From contig QXWX01000021.1 of assembly GCA_009911175.1 (NCBI GenBank), positions 17,861 to 81,860 of the forward strand: DNA of 64,000 nucleotides, given 5' to 3'. Numbering within the stretch: position 1 is the first letter of the stretch; each line of letters begins with the position of its first letter. Below the pieces are notes generated by a model. The model was not told the DNA's origin and ran no database searches. It saw only the letters and a list, made by a program, of their open reading frames with translations. Both the position numbers and the translations under genes were made by a program. The stretch is from Lachnospiraceae bacterium (lineage in GTDB: Bacteria; Bacillota_A; Clostridia; Lachnospirales; Lachnospiraceae). Below are positions 27,126 through 37,061 of the stretch, piece after piece.

Positions 27126-27375
27126 TTGCTTGAAACTTGAAGGGAATTACCACAATTCGAAATGCAATTCAGCAATTCGGCATGACTATGAAAATTGTTG
27201 AAATATTCACCGGTTCTGGTAAAATATAAAAAGGGATCTGGTTATGAAAATTTTGTTTTCATCCGCCAAGGGAAGACGCAAAAAGAACGAACAATGGAAT
27301 TGATAATATCGGAAAGAGATATGATAAGGATATTTAGAAAGAAGAATTACATATGTGAAACAGGAGGAATGATTC

Positions 27376-27903
27376 ATGGAGTTATATACACATCGGCTGA
27401 TCCTTCGGTCCTGGCAATTAGATGATGCGGAAAATCTATATCAATACGCGAAGAACCCCAATGTCGGCCCGGTGGCAGGATGGCCGATACATACAAGCGT
27501 TGAAAACAGCCGGGAGATCATACAAACTGTATTTGCCGAGGAAGAAACATACGCCGTTTGCCTGAAGACAGATCATCTGCCGATTGGATGTGTCGCCATT
27601 ACAGTCGGCGCGCGAAGCAATATGAAGCTTCCGGACGATGAAGGAGAGCTCGGCTATTGGATCGGGGAACCGTTCTGGGGGCAGGGACTGATCCCGGAAG
27701 CATGTACAGAACTGATACGCCATGGTTTTGAGGATTTAAAACTGAAAAGGCTGTGGTGCGGGTATTTTGAGGGAAATGAAAAGTCCAGGCGCGCGCAGGA
27801 AAAATGCGGGTTTGTTTACCATCATACCAAGAAAGATATACATTGGGAACTGATGGACGATATCCGCACGGAACATGTTACAGTATTGGAACGGAACGGA
27901 TGA
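27376..27903 (+). CDS. GNAT-family N-acetyltransferase (RimJ/RimL-like)
   Basis: A 175-aa protein starting MELYTHRLILRSWQLDDAEN behind CAGGAGGAATG. The acetyl-CoA-binding motif region reads GELGYWIGEPFWGQGLIPEA, followed by LKLKRLWCGYFEGNEKSRRA and EKCGFVYHH, the RimJ/RimL-type pattern. It probably acetylates an amine of a protein or small molecule; the substrate is unknown. It lies alone between the CRP-like gene and the broken restriction system. Confidence 0.85.
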   Translation: MELYTHRLILRSWQLDDAENLYQYAKNPNVGPVAGWPIHTSVENSREIIQTVFAEEETYAVCLKTDHLPIGCVAITVGARSNMKLPDDEGELGYWIGEPFWGQGLIPEACTELIRHGFEDLKLKRLWCGYFEGNEKSRRAQEKCGFVYHHTKKDIHWELMDDIRTEHVTVLERNG

Positions 27904-28043
27904 GTAGAATGATGAATCGAAGCAAGCCGGGAAGGCGTCAGCCTCAATCAGTTGGTATTATATAAGCTGGAGCAATAAAAAACTCGAATAAAAATAATAT
28001 GCAGCACTGCCATTGAAAAAAACACAAAGGAACGGAATAAAAG

Positions 28044-28984
28044 ATGATCACAGGTGAATTAAAGAACAAAGTCGATAAAACCTGGGGGATGCTATTTTCA
28101 AGGTGCCCACTCCGGCTATGCTGACCAAGCTGATCGATGGGATTGATTCCTTGGAGCTGGGAGACTCGGACAGCAAAGGCGACCTGTATGAATACCTTCT
28201 GTCCAAGGTGGCGACGGCAGGCGCCAATGGCCAGTTCCGGACCCCGAGGCATATCATCCGGATGATGGTGGAGCTGGTCAGACCGAATCCAAAAGACTGG
28301 ATCTGTGATCCGGCCATGGGTTCTGCCGGATTTCTGGTAGAGGCGCGGACCTATCTGCGGGAGCGCGAAGAAGAACTCTTTTTCGATCCGGAATTAAACA
28401 GACATTTTCATGAGGATATGTTTTTCGGTTTCGATATGGATCGGACGATGCTGCGGATCGGGGCGATGAATATGCTCCTCCACGGTGTCGATAATCCCGG
28501 TATTGAGTACTGCGACAGCCTGTCAGAAAACAATACGGATTTTGAGAAATACACACTGGTACTGGCAAACCCGCCCTTCAAGGGAAGCCTGGATTATGAA
28601 GGCGTGTCCACGGCGATTCTGGTATTTACAAAGACCGGTGCGGGCGGAACGGAGAAGGTCTGGTTCTATGATATGAAAGCGGACGGATTTTCTCTTGATG
28701 ATAAACGTCAGCCCGTGCAGGAAAACGACATCCCGGATATTGTCCGCAGATACCATAACCAGGAAAAAGAGGCGGAGCGGAAGCGGACCGAGCAGAGCTT
28801 TTTTGTAAAACTTTCAGAAATTCAGGAGAACGACTACGACCTGTCGATTAATAAGTATAAAGAAATTGAGTATGAGGCGGTACATTATGACCCGCCGCTG
28901 GCGATATTGGACAGGATTGAGAAGATGGAAGAGGAGATACAGAAAGGGATGGCGGAGTTGAGGGAGCTGCTGAGTGCGGAGTAA
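28044..28984 (+). pseudogene. hsdM: Type I restriction-modification methyltransferase, internally deleted
   Basis: The true start is MITGELKNKVDKTW at 28044, the usual HsdM opening. About 100 residues are then missing, with a frame change, and the sequence resumes at DAIFKVPTPAMLTKLIDGID. The SAM-binding region (ICDPAMGSAGFLVEA) and catalytic NPPF are present. A second, in-frame deletion joins DYEGVS to TAILVFTKTGAGG, removing the segment that normally links NPPF to this motif. The C-terminus is intact. The enzyme should be inactive. Confidence 0.85.
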
Positions 28985-29017
28985 ACTTTCTGGATTTGTG
29001 GCAGTATATACTGAGCG

Positions 29018-29138
29018 CCAGATAAATCTGCCGCTTAGTATAATGTGACGCACACAGCCGCATGAGGAATTTTGCCGCTTCACGGCTACGGCTGACGCGA
29101 TACTCAGGGCAGATTCCATCGGCCGTGAGTATAACTAA
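29018..29138. repeat. Dispersed palindromic repeat, most complete copy
   Basis: The left module GAGCGCCAGATAAATCTG and AGCCGCATGAGGAATT match 226-345; the right module CAGATTCCATCGGCCGTGAG with ATAACTAAAA matches 2067-2098. Outer parts are complementary (ATACTGAGCG against CGTGAGTAT). The remainder of the gap to 29297 holds short open frames, one ending LEENGITPIGSDPSLQ, that look like gene debris. Confidence 0.6.
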
Positions 29139-29296
29139 AACGGCGGAGTATTGAATGAAAGGCGAAGAATATGTTTATCAATGTGTCTTAGAAGTCTGTA
29201 CGGAGAATTCTATATGAAATTAACGAAATGTTGGAGGAGAACGGAATTACACCGATTGGAAGTGATCCGTCGTTACAGTAAGGAGGACAAATACGA

Positions 29297-31830
29297 ATGA
29301 AGGGCTCGGAATGCAAATTTGTGAAATACATGGAAGGATCGGATAAGCGTTTTGTTATTCCAGTTTATCAGCGGAACTATGACTGGAAAACCGAAAACTG
29401 CAAACAGCTTTATGATGATCTCGTAAAGATAATCAAAGGGCATCGGAAGAGCCACTTCTTTGGAAGTCTTGTTTCTGTATATAACCCGGACGGACATAAC
29501 GAGGAATTCCTTATTATTGATGGGCAACAGCGTTTGACTACGGTATCGTTGCTATTTCTTGCCATGTATAATCTGATAGATCAGGGGATTATTGCCCCGG
29601 AAACATCAAACCTGAAGCAGCGCATCTTCGAGGAGTACCTTGTGGATAAGTGGAAGCCGGAAGATACTCGGATCAAACTCAAGCCAGCCAAGAATGACCA
29701 GATGGCCTTTGGCAGACTCTTTTCTGATCCGACGGAGCACATCCGGGAATCAAACCTGACAGTGAACTATAATTATTTCTATGACCGTATTCAAAAGCAA
29801 GAAATTTCCATTGATGAGTTATACGACGCCATCTGCTGTCTGGAAATTATCAACATCCGGCTGGATATGGAGGACAATCCTCAGCTGATTTTTGAGAGCC
29901 TTAATTCCACCGGACTGGATTTGAGCGAGGGTGATAAAATCAGAAATTTTATTCTCATGGGATTGCCTTCTAAGGAACAGGAGGACTACTATGAGAAATA
30001 TTGGAATAAATTGAGATCTGCACGAAGTACGATGTCAGTGCGTTCATCAGAGATTACCTGAGCGTAAAGCAGCAGGCTATTCCGCAGCAAAAGAAGATAT
30101 ATACGAACTTTAAGGATTTTGTTGAACTGGGGAAATATGAAACGGAACAACTCCTGATAGAGATGCTTGCGTATGCCAAACGCTATCAGATGCTACTTGG
30201 AACCAGCACCGGAAACAAAGCTCTTGATGCTTGCATAGCAAGGCTCAATCGGTTGGAAACAACTGTAACAAGACCATATTTCCTTGAAGTGCTAAGACTT
30301 TACAATGAGAATAAGATTTCGCTTGCTCAGGTTACGGATATTTTCCTAACGACGGAGAATTACCTCTTCCGCAGGACTATTTGCGACCTTCCAACCAATG
30401 CCCTGAACAAGATATTTCTCATGTTGCATCGGGAAATCATCCGGTATGACGGAACTGATGATAATTACGTTGAAAAGCTCAAGTATGCGCTTCTATCGAA
30501 AAAGGAACGTGCTCGCTTTCCGGATGACGAAGAATTCTCTGCTGCCTTTGCAGAAAGACCGGTTTTTCTTACGAACAGCAAAAACAAGATCTACATCTTG
30601 GAGAGGATTGAGAATTTTGGCACATCCGAGGATAAGGATGTCTATCGCCATTGTGATGATGGCACGTATTCAATTGAACATATTATGCCGCGGCATCTTA
30701 CCCCTATCTGGCAAAAGGAACTTGGCGATGACTATGAGCAGATACATGAAAAGTGGCTGCATAGAATCGCAAATCTAACGTTAACGGCCTATAACTCGAA
30801 ATATAGCAACAGCTCATTTGCCGAAAAGAAGACCATGCAAAATGGCTTTGATGAAAGCGGCATCCGGATGAATACTTGGATTTCCAAAAAGGATAGGTGG
30901 ACGCTGGCGGAATTGGAGGAACGTAGCGGATATCTTACCAACAGAGCCTTGACCATATGGGTAACTCCGGTCACATCATTCGAGCCGGAAGAAAAACAAC
31001 TTGATACCTATACACTGGAAGATGAAGACGAACTGACAGGAAGACTGATAGCGAAGTTCACATTTAAGAATACAGAACAGCCGGTATCAACCTGGGTAGA
31101 GATGTTTCAGAAAGTTATTCAGATTTTATATATTGAAGACAAGTCGGTTATCACAAAGCTGGCTTTGTCTGAAGAAGACAATATTGCGCTCCATTTCAGC
31201 ACTAATAAAGATGCTTTCACAAAATCTATGGAAATAGGTGATGGTATCTACGTATGGACAAATACAAGCACTGCGAGCAAGCTCTCTGTCCTTAACCGTC
31301 TGTTCAAGCTTTATGATGAGGAACCGGCAGATTTGGTGTTCTATCTGAGAGACGATAGAGAAGCTAATGAAGATGAACCGGGAAGCAGATACGAACTGAG
31401 AAGAAGATATTGGACATACGCACTTCCGATTATCCAGAAAGCGCACGGCGCAGGAGGTTCGTTCTCCAATGTGAATCCGTCAAGAGATAACTGGATCAAC
31501 GGTTTCTTTGGTGTTGGAGGATTTTATCTGTGCTGCGTTGCAAACTTTGATGCAGCGCGTGCGGAAGTAGTGTTCAGCAGATCCAGTAAAGATGAAAACA
31601 AAGCGGCCTTCGATAGTCTGTATGCGCATAAGTCAGAAATCGAAGCAGTACTCGGCACAGCGCTTCACTGGAATCGAGGTGATGATATTAAATCCTCGAA
31701 AATATACATTCAGCTAAATAATGTCAGCATTGAGAATGAAACCGATTGGCTCCAGATGGCGAATTTCCATGCGGACTGTACAAAGAAGTTTTACGATGTG
31801 ATTGTTCCGTACATAGCAAAACAAAACTGA
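29297..31830 (+). pseudogene. GmrSD-like (DUF262/DUF1524) nuclease with one frameshift
   Basis: Two frames together give one protein of about 844 aa. The first (29297 to about 30010) has the DUF262 motifs IPVYQRNYDW and DGQQRLTTVS used in NTP binding/hydrolysis. At WNK the frame breaks; restoring one A in AATAAATTG gives WNKIEICTKYDVSAF and continues to 31830. The second part has the DUF1524 HNH-type motif SIEHIMPRHL with HRIANLTLTAYNSKYSN, and a DUF4268-like C-terminus (NPSRDNWINGFFGVGG). GmrSD enzymes cut modified phage DNA. A sequencing error or reversible slippage cannot be excluded. Confidence 0.75.
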
Positions 31831-31843
31831 CCCGAGGTTTTCA

Positions 31844-31972
31844 ATGGGTGAGTATTACGATTGGGTAAATGCAGATAAAAAAGAATGCATCTGTCCAAAT
31901 GACTTTGATTTCGGATACAAGCGAACAGAATCATTGAGTCCGTCCGAAGATAGAAAATTCAAAGTGCATTGA
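31844..31972 (+). pseudogene. Short gene remnant
   Basis: A 42-codon frame reads MGEYYDWVNADKKECICPND then FDFGYKRTESLSPSEDRKF before a stop inside the DUF2442-like fragment. It looks like the conserved start of a longer protein cut off by recombination. No function can be given. Confidence 0.35.
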
Positions 31973-32030
31973 TATTGATCTGGATACATTGTATGAGTAG
32001 GATGCAGTAAAAGAGAAAATAGCGATTTAG
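31961..32030 (+). pseudogene. Fragment of a second DUF2442 gene
   Basis: GTGCATTGATATTGATCTGG and the following bases match the last about 65 bp of the DUF2442 gene at 33477-33542, down to AAAGAGAAAATAGCG, with an internal stop (GAGTAG). It is a decayed second copy of the same 3' end. Confidence 0.6.
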
Positions 32031-32130
32031 CTATGCTGATGCTGTAGGAATATTTTTCTAAAATGATTGAAATACAATTTTGGGAAAAGTATAATGAAAC
32101 TATCTATATTACCTGGAAGGAGGAGGTCTG

Positions 32131-32982
32131 ATGGCTGGTGTAAGTGTTTATGTAAAACCGGAAATAATCAACTGGATTCTGCAAACGATTCAGTTTGAAA
32201 ATATTGCCGGCTCTGCGATTGATTTATGATATAAATGGCAGTCCGGTGAAAAGACTCTCACTTTTAACCAAGTAGAAGATATGAGTAAAAAGACGAATAT
32301 TCCCTTTGGGTATTTCTTTCTTGATAAGCCTCCTGTAGAAGAATGTTCGATTGTTGAATATCGCGCCGTTGACAGCGCTATGATAGCCGAACCCAGCCGG
32401 AATCTCATGGATACAGTTGATTTGATGACAGATATTCAGGAATAGATGTCTGAATATGCAGTTGAAAACGGGCAGGAAGAATTGGAGTATGTTGGAAGTG
32501 CGGCAGGGGCGACAGATGTTATGTCTGTTGCAGACGATATCCGAAAGAAACTGAATATTCAGGTTGACTGGTATAGTGACAGACAGAATGCAAAGGAATC
32601 CCTCCGTTTTTTGAAAAGAAAAATGGAGAATCTTCATGTTCTTATCATGATGAGCGGAATTGTTGGAAATAACACTCGCAGGAAATTAAGTGTCGATGAA
32701 TTTCGGGCATTTACTCTTGTGAATAAATATGCACCGCTGATTTTTATTAATTCCTGTGACAGTGACAATGGAAAAGTGTTTTCTATCCTTCATGAGCTGG
32801 CACATGTGTGGGTGGGAGAAAATAGTTTTTACAATGCGCCAATCCATGCAAATTTTGGAAATCGTGGGATGGAAAAGTTTTGCAATGCTGTAGCGGCGGA
32901 GGTTCTGGTTCCGACGCAATACAATATACAGAAGTATATAGGCTTACGAACACAAATAGAAAGATGTTTGAGAGATTGTTAA
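32131..32982 (+). pseudogene. ImmA/IrrE-type metallopeptidase with internal stops
   Basis: Begins MAGVSVYVKPEIINWILQTI behind AGGAGGAGG. The one frame contains TGA at 32227 and TAG at 32443 but otherwise reads through: KKTNIPFGYFFLDKPPVEEC, then FSILHELAHVW with the HExxH zinc site, then FCNAVAAEVLVPTQY. The C-terminus is lost after VPTQY. In mobile elements such proteins cleave repressors to induce excision; this one cannot be made in full. Confidence 0.75.
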
Positions 32983-32994
32983 AGGAGAAAGAGG

Positions 32995-33255
32995 ATGCCA
33001 GTAATATCATTGTTTTTTGGAATAAGAGTAACTATGTATTATGATGATCATAACCCACCGCATTTCCATGCAGAATATAATGGAAATAGAGCATTGGTAG
33101 AAATTGACGAAGCTAGAGTTATAAAAGGAGCATTGCCATCGCGACAGCTAAAATTGATTTTGGCATGGTGTGTATTGCATCAGGACGAATTAATGCAAAA
33201 TTGGGAATTAGCTAAAGATGGTAAAGAACTCAATAAAATTGCGCCATTGATGTGA
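32995..33255 (+). CDS. DUF4160 domain protein
   Basis: An 86-aa protein with the family core ISLFFGIRVTMYYDDHNPPH followed by FHAEYNGNRALVEID. It starts behind AAAGGAGAAAGAGG and ends 11 bp before the DUF2442 start. DUF4160 and DUF2442 are very often adjacent on mobile DNA, an arrangement resembling a toxin-antitoxin or small regulatory pair, but no activity can be asserted from sequence. Confidence 0.75.
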   Translation: MPVISLFFGIRVTMYYDDHNPPHFHAEYNGNRALVEIDEARVIKGALPSRQLKLILAWCVLHQDELMQNWELAKDGKELNKIAPLM

Positions 33256-33266
33256 GGAGGGCAAAT

Positions 33267-33542
33267 ATGTATCCCCAAATTATTCAGGTTGTTCCGACAG
33301 AAGATTACACGGTATATGTGTATTTTGAAGACGGTAAAATAGTATGCTATGATGTAAAACCGTTATTAGAAAAAGAAGTGTTTGCTGTTTTGAAAGAAAA
33401 AGAATATTTTATAAAAACCTGTACCATAATGAATGATACTTTAGCATGGGATATATCTGGGAACTGGGATAGTTCGAAATGCATTGATATTGATCCAGAT
33501 ACTTTATATATGTTGGATGCGGTAAAAGAGAAGATAGCGTAA
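33267..33542 (+). CDS. DUF2442 domain protein
   Basis: About 91 aa from MYPQIIQVVPTEDYTVYVYF behind GAGGAGGGC; an in-frame upstream ATG-like start at 33252 overlaps the previous gene. It has the DUF2442 pattern YFEDGKIVCYDVKPLLEK, then AWDISGNWDSSKCIDIDPD at the end. Partner of DUF4160. A broken copy of its 3' end is at 31961-32030, showing that the pair or its flank was duplicated. Confidence 0.75.
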   Translation: MYPQIIQVVPTEDYTVYVYFEDGKIVCYDVKPLLEKEVFAVLKEKEYFIKTCTIMNDTLAWDISGNWDSSKCIDIDPDTLYMLDAVKEKIA

Positions 33543-33569
33543 TGCTTATATTTGTGAGGATAAACGGAA

Positions 33570-33794
33570 GTGGAAAAAGTAAGAATTGGAGAATTGACTA
33601 AAATTCGAACAGGAAAATTAGATGCTAATGCTGCATCTTAGGATGGAAAGTATCCATTTTTTACATGCTCCAAAGAAACTTTGAAAATATCGACATATTC
33701 ATATGATTGTGAATGTGTTTTGATAGCTGGAAATGGAGATTTAAATGTAAAGTATTATAACGGGAAGTTTGATGCTTATCAAAGAACATATAGC
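33570..33794 (+). pseudogene. hsdS: hsdS fragment (type I specificity subunit)
   Basis: The GTG at 33570 begins VEKVRIGELTKIRTGKLDAN with an in-frame TAG after AAS. It then continues DGKYPFFTCSKETLKISTYS and GNGDLNVKYYNGKFDAYQRT, the first target-recognition-domain style of HsdS. At about 33795 it passes in frame into hsdR sequence, with an abrupt change from A/T-rich to G/C-rich DNA. The rest of hsdS is gone. Confidence 0.7.
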
Positions 33795-35400
33795 ATCTTC
33801 GACCTGGAGCGGGGCGTGCCGACCTTTGCCTACGAGCTGGATCAGGCGGTGGAGGAAGGCTATCTGGTGGATTACAGCACCAGGGAATATAAGACGAAGA
33901 TCATGGAAGACGGCATTCATTATGACCAGCTTTCCGAAGAGGAAAAAGAGGAATTTGAGGAAACCTTCAGCAATGACTAGATGATCGACAAAGATATTTC
34001 CGGGAATGCGGTCAATGAGTGGCTGTTCAATGAGGACACCATCTGCAAGGTGCTGAGTGCCCTGATGGAAAATGGTTTGAAAGTGGAGGGCGGCGACAAG
34101 CTGGGAAAGACGATCATATTTGCAAAAAACAGCCCTCACGCCCAGGCAATCGTGGAGTGCTTTCAAAAATATTATCCGGAGTACGGTTCGGATTTTATCT
34201 GCCGGATCGACTACAGCATTTCCTATGCAGACACGCTGATCGACGATTTCAGCACAAAGGATAAACTGCCGCAGATTGCGGTTTCCGTGGATATGCTGGA
34301 TACCGGGATCGACATTCCGGAGATTCTGAACCTGGTCCTTTTCAAAAAGGTTCGGAGCTATTCCAAATTCTGGCAGATGATCGGTAGAGGAACCCGGCTC
34401 TGCAAAGACCTGTTCAGACCGGAAATGGACAAGGAAGCATTTTTGATCTTTGACTTCTGCAATAATTTTGAGTATTTCCGCGCCAATAAAAAGGGAAAGA
34501 AAAATCGGAATGGCAGAACCTGGAGACCGCCTCCGTATCGGATTAAAAGAACATATTGCGCCGTTGATGGTGCCCAGGCGCGAGGATGAGCTTGCAAGGC
34601 GGTTTGACTATCTGATGCTGAGTATGGAATTGTCCCTGCCGCAGAGTAAAAATATAACCCGGAATATAGGAATTGTCATGCAGACGGCGGACCAGTTTTC
34701 CCGGCTCTATACGATTCCGCAGGTCAGAGCGACGCAGTATTCGATCGAACGCGCGCTGTCAGAGGATTTTTGGGAAAATTCCACGATCCTGGATATGGAG
34801 CGCATCCGGGAAGCGCTTCGGGATCTGCTGAAATTTATTGAAAAAAAGAAAACACATATTTACTATACGGACTTTGAAGACAACATTATAGAAGAAAAAG
34901 AAGGGGCAGCGATCTACATTTCCCATGACCTGAAAAATTACAAAAAGAAAGTGGAATATTATCTGAAAGAGCATCAGGATCATTTGGCCGTGTACAAGCT
35001 TCGCCGGAATAAACGCCTTACGCCGGAGGAATTTGCGGAGCTGGAACGGATCCTGTGGGAAGAGCTGGGGACGAAGGAAGAGTACCGGAAAGAATACGGC
35101 GACACCCCGGTCGGCCGGCTTGTGAGGAAGATCGTGGGCGTGGACCGTGAGGTGGTCAATGCCGCGTTCAGCGATTTTCTGAGCGAGGAAAAATTAAACC
35201 TGAACCAGATGCGTTTCGTGCGTCTGATGATAGATTATATAGCGGTCAACGGAAATATCGAAGATAATCAGGTCCTGATGAAGGATCCTTTCCGAAGCGC
35301 AGGAAGCATTACGGCACTTTTTGGAAATGACCTGTCAGCGGCCTGCGAGATCATGAAGGTCGCCGAGGAATTTCGGAAAAATTCGGAAATAACGGCATAG
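33795..35400 (+). pseudogene. hsdR: hsdR C-terminal half with stop and frameshifts
   Basis: Read in frame with the hsdS piece, it resumes at FDLERGVPTFAYELDQAVEE. After a TAG at 33978 it continues IGKTIIFAKN-like (LGKTIIFAKNSPHAQAIVEC), ISVDMLDTGIDIPEILN and FWQMIGRGTRLC, the C-terminal helicase motifs V-VI of HsdR. Two frame changes lie at about 34500-34550 (the frame with SEWQNLETASVS intervenes), then LKEHIAPLMVPRREDELARR runs to 35400. The nuclease and first helicase domains are missing. Confidence 0.75.
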
Positions 35401-35496
35401 ACTAAGGAAAACAATAAAGCGAAATATTGCATCCAGCTCAAGGAAAAGCCGCATGACGATGAGAGGTCGGATGGCGCAAGGCACTGAAAAATACAA

Positions 35497-35551
35497 CTCG
35501 ACTCCGTTACTGTTCACACCCTGACCGGGCGCTCACAGTAACCTCGACTCC
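35497..35551. repeat. 37-bp hairpin flanked by 9-bp direct repeats
   Basis: The hairpin 35506-35542 (GTTACTGT...ACAGTAAC) differs by one base from 17574-17610. It is flanked exactly by CTCGACTCC on both sides (35497-35505 and 35543-35551). The remainder of the gap 35401-35654 is A/T-rich; a TATAAT-like TAGTATAATGG near 35605 probably drives citrate synthase. Confidence 0.7.
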
Positions 35552-35654
35552 ATCTATTCATAAATATTTAATATACATTTCATTGTACAAACGTTGTTTT
35601 TTTAGTATAATGGAAAAGTATATCATGAGAATTTGAGAAGAGGAGGAGAGGTTC

Positions 35655-37025
35655 ATGCGGAAAGATATCGATAACGTTTTTTTTGAAAACAGCCCCCGGA
35701 TTCAGGAATTAGCCCGCAAGTGTGAAGAGAACAACACGATCAACAAGGAACTGTATACAAAATACGAGGTGAAGCGCGGACTACGTGATTTGAATGGAAA
35801 GGGTGTGCTTGCAGGCCTGACTAATATATCCGATGTCTGTGCCAAGAAGGTTGTCAACGGGGAAGAAGTGCCGTGCGCAGGGAGCCTCTACTACCGCGGA
35901 TATAATATCAAGGACATTGTAAAAGGATTCCTGGATGCCAAGCATCCGGGCTTCGAGGAGACCACATACCTGCTCCTGTTCGGAGAGCTTCCGAACGCAA
36001 AGGAGCTGAAGGATTTTCAGGTGATGCTGGCAGAGCGCAGGATGCTGCCGCCCAATTTTTTCCGGGATGTCATTATGAAGGCGCCCAGCCAGGATATGAT
36101 GAATAACATTTCCAGATGCATCCTGCAGCTGTATTCCTACGATCACAAGGCGGACGACACCACGATTCCGAACGTGCTGCGCCAGAGCCTGAATCTGATC
36201 AGCCAGTTCCCGATGCTGATGGTGTATGGATTCCACGCGTACAATTACCGCCGGGGCGAGGACCTGTTCATCTATGCGCCGGACCCGGCGCTTTCGGCTG
36301 CGGAGAATGTTCTGATGATGCTCAGGGAGGACCGCAAGTATACCAAGCTGGAGGCCAAGATCCTGGATATGGCGCTGGTGCTTCACATGGATCACGGCGG
36401 AGGCAACAACTCCACATTTACGACTCATGTCGTGACCTCATCCGGAACCGATACATACTCCACCATCGCGGCGGCCATGTCATCCTTGAAGGGGCCCAAG
36501 CACGGCGGAGCCAATGTCAAGGTGACCCAGATGTTTGAGGATATGAAGAACACGCTTACGGACTGGACGGACGAGAAACAGATTCGGAAGTATCTGGAGG
36601 ATCTCCTGGATAAGAAAGCATTTGACAGGAGGGGGCTCATTTACGGGATGGGACACGCGATCTACTCTGTTTCCGACCCCCGTGCGGATATCTTCAAGCG
36701 CTTTGTGAAGCAGCTTGCAAGGGAGAAGGGACACCAGGAAGAGTATGCTCTATATGAAAAGGTAGAGCATATGGCGCCGGAGATCATCGGAGAAAAGCGC
36801 CGGATGTACAAGGGGGTCAATGCCAATGTAGACTTCTACAGCGGATTGGTCTACAGCATGCTGGATCTGCCGCCCGCGTTGTATACACCGATCTTTGCGA
36901 TGGCGCGTATTGTAGGCTGGAGCGCGCACCGGCTGGAAGAGCTGACGAATGTAGACAAGATCATCCGTCCGGCATACATGCCGCTTGCGCCGTACCGCAG
37001 TTATGTGAAGCTGGAGGATCGCTAA
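35655..37025 (+). CDS. Citrate synthase
   Basis: A 456-aa enzyme condensing oxaloacetate and acetyl-CoA. It is the long clostridial type with an N-terminal extension (about 60 residues) before GVLAGLTNISDVCAKK and VPCAGSLYYRGYNIKDIV. Catalytic His regions are visible: LHMDHGGGNNSTFT and IYGMGHAIYSVSDPR; GPKHGGANVKVTQM and the late RIVGWSAHRLEE are also family signatures. An AGGAGGAGAGG site precedes the ATG. An alpha/beta hydrolase follows on the same strand. Confidence 0.9.
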   Translation: MRKDIDNVFFENSPRIQELARKCEENNTINKELYTKYEVKRGLRDLNGKGVLAGLTNISDVCAKKVVNGEEVPCAGSLYYRGYNIKDIVKGFLDAKHPGFEETTYLLLFGELPNAKELKDFQVMLAERRMLPPNFFRDVIMKAPSQDMMNNISRCILQLYSYDHKADDTTIPNVLRQSLNLISQFPMLMVYGFHAYNYRRGEDLFIYAPDPALSAAENVLMMLREDRKYTKLEAKILDMALVLHMDHGGGNNSTFTTHVVTSSGTDTYSTIAAAMSSLKGPKHGGANVKVTQMFEDMKNTLTDWTDEKQIRKYLEDLLDKKAFDRRGLIYGMGHAIYSVSDPRADIFKRFVKQLAREKGHQEEYALYEKVEHMAPEIIGEKRRMYKGVNANVDFYSGLVYSMLDLPPALYTPIFAMARIVGWSAHRLEELTNVDKIIRPAYMPLAPYRSYVKLEDR

Positions 37026-37061
37026 TCCATTATAGTTCACGTGGAAGGGATGTTCAGGAGC

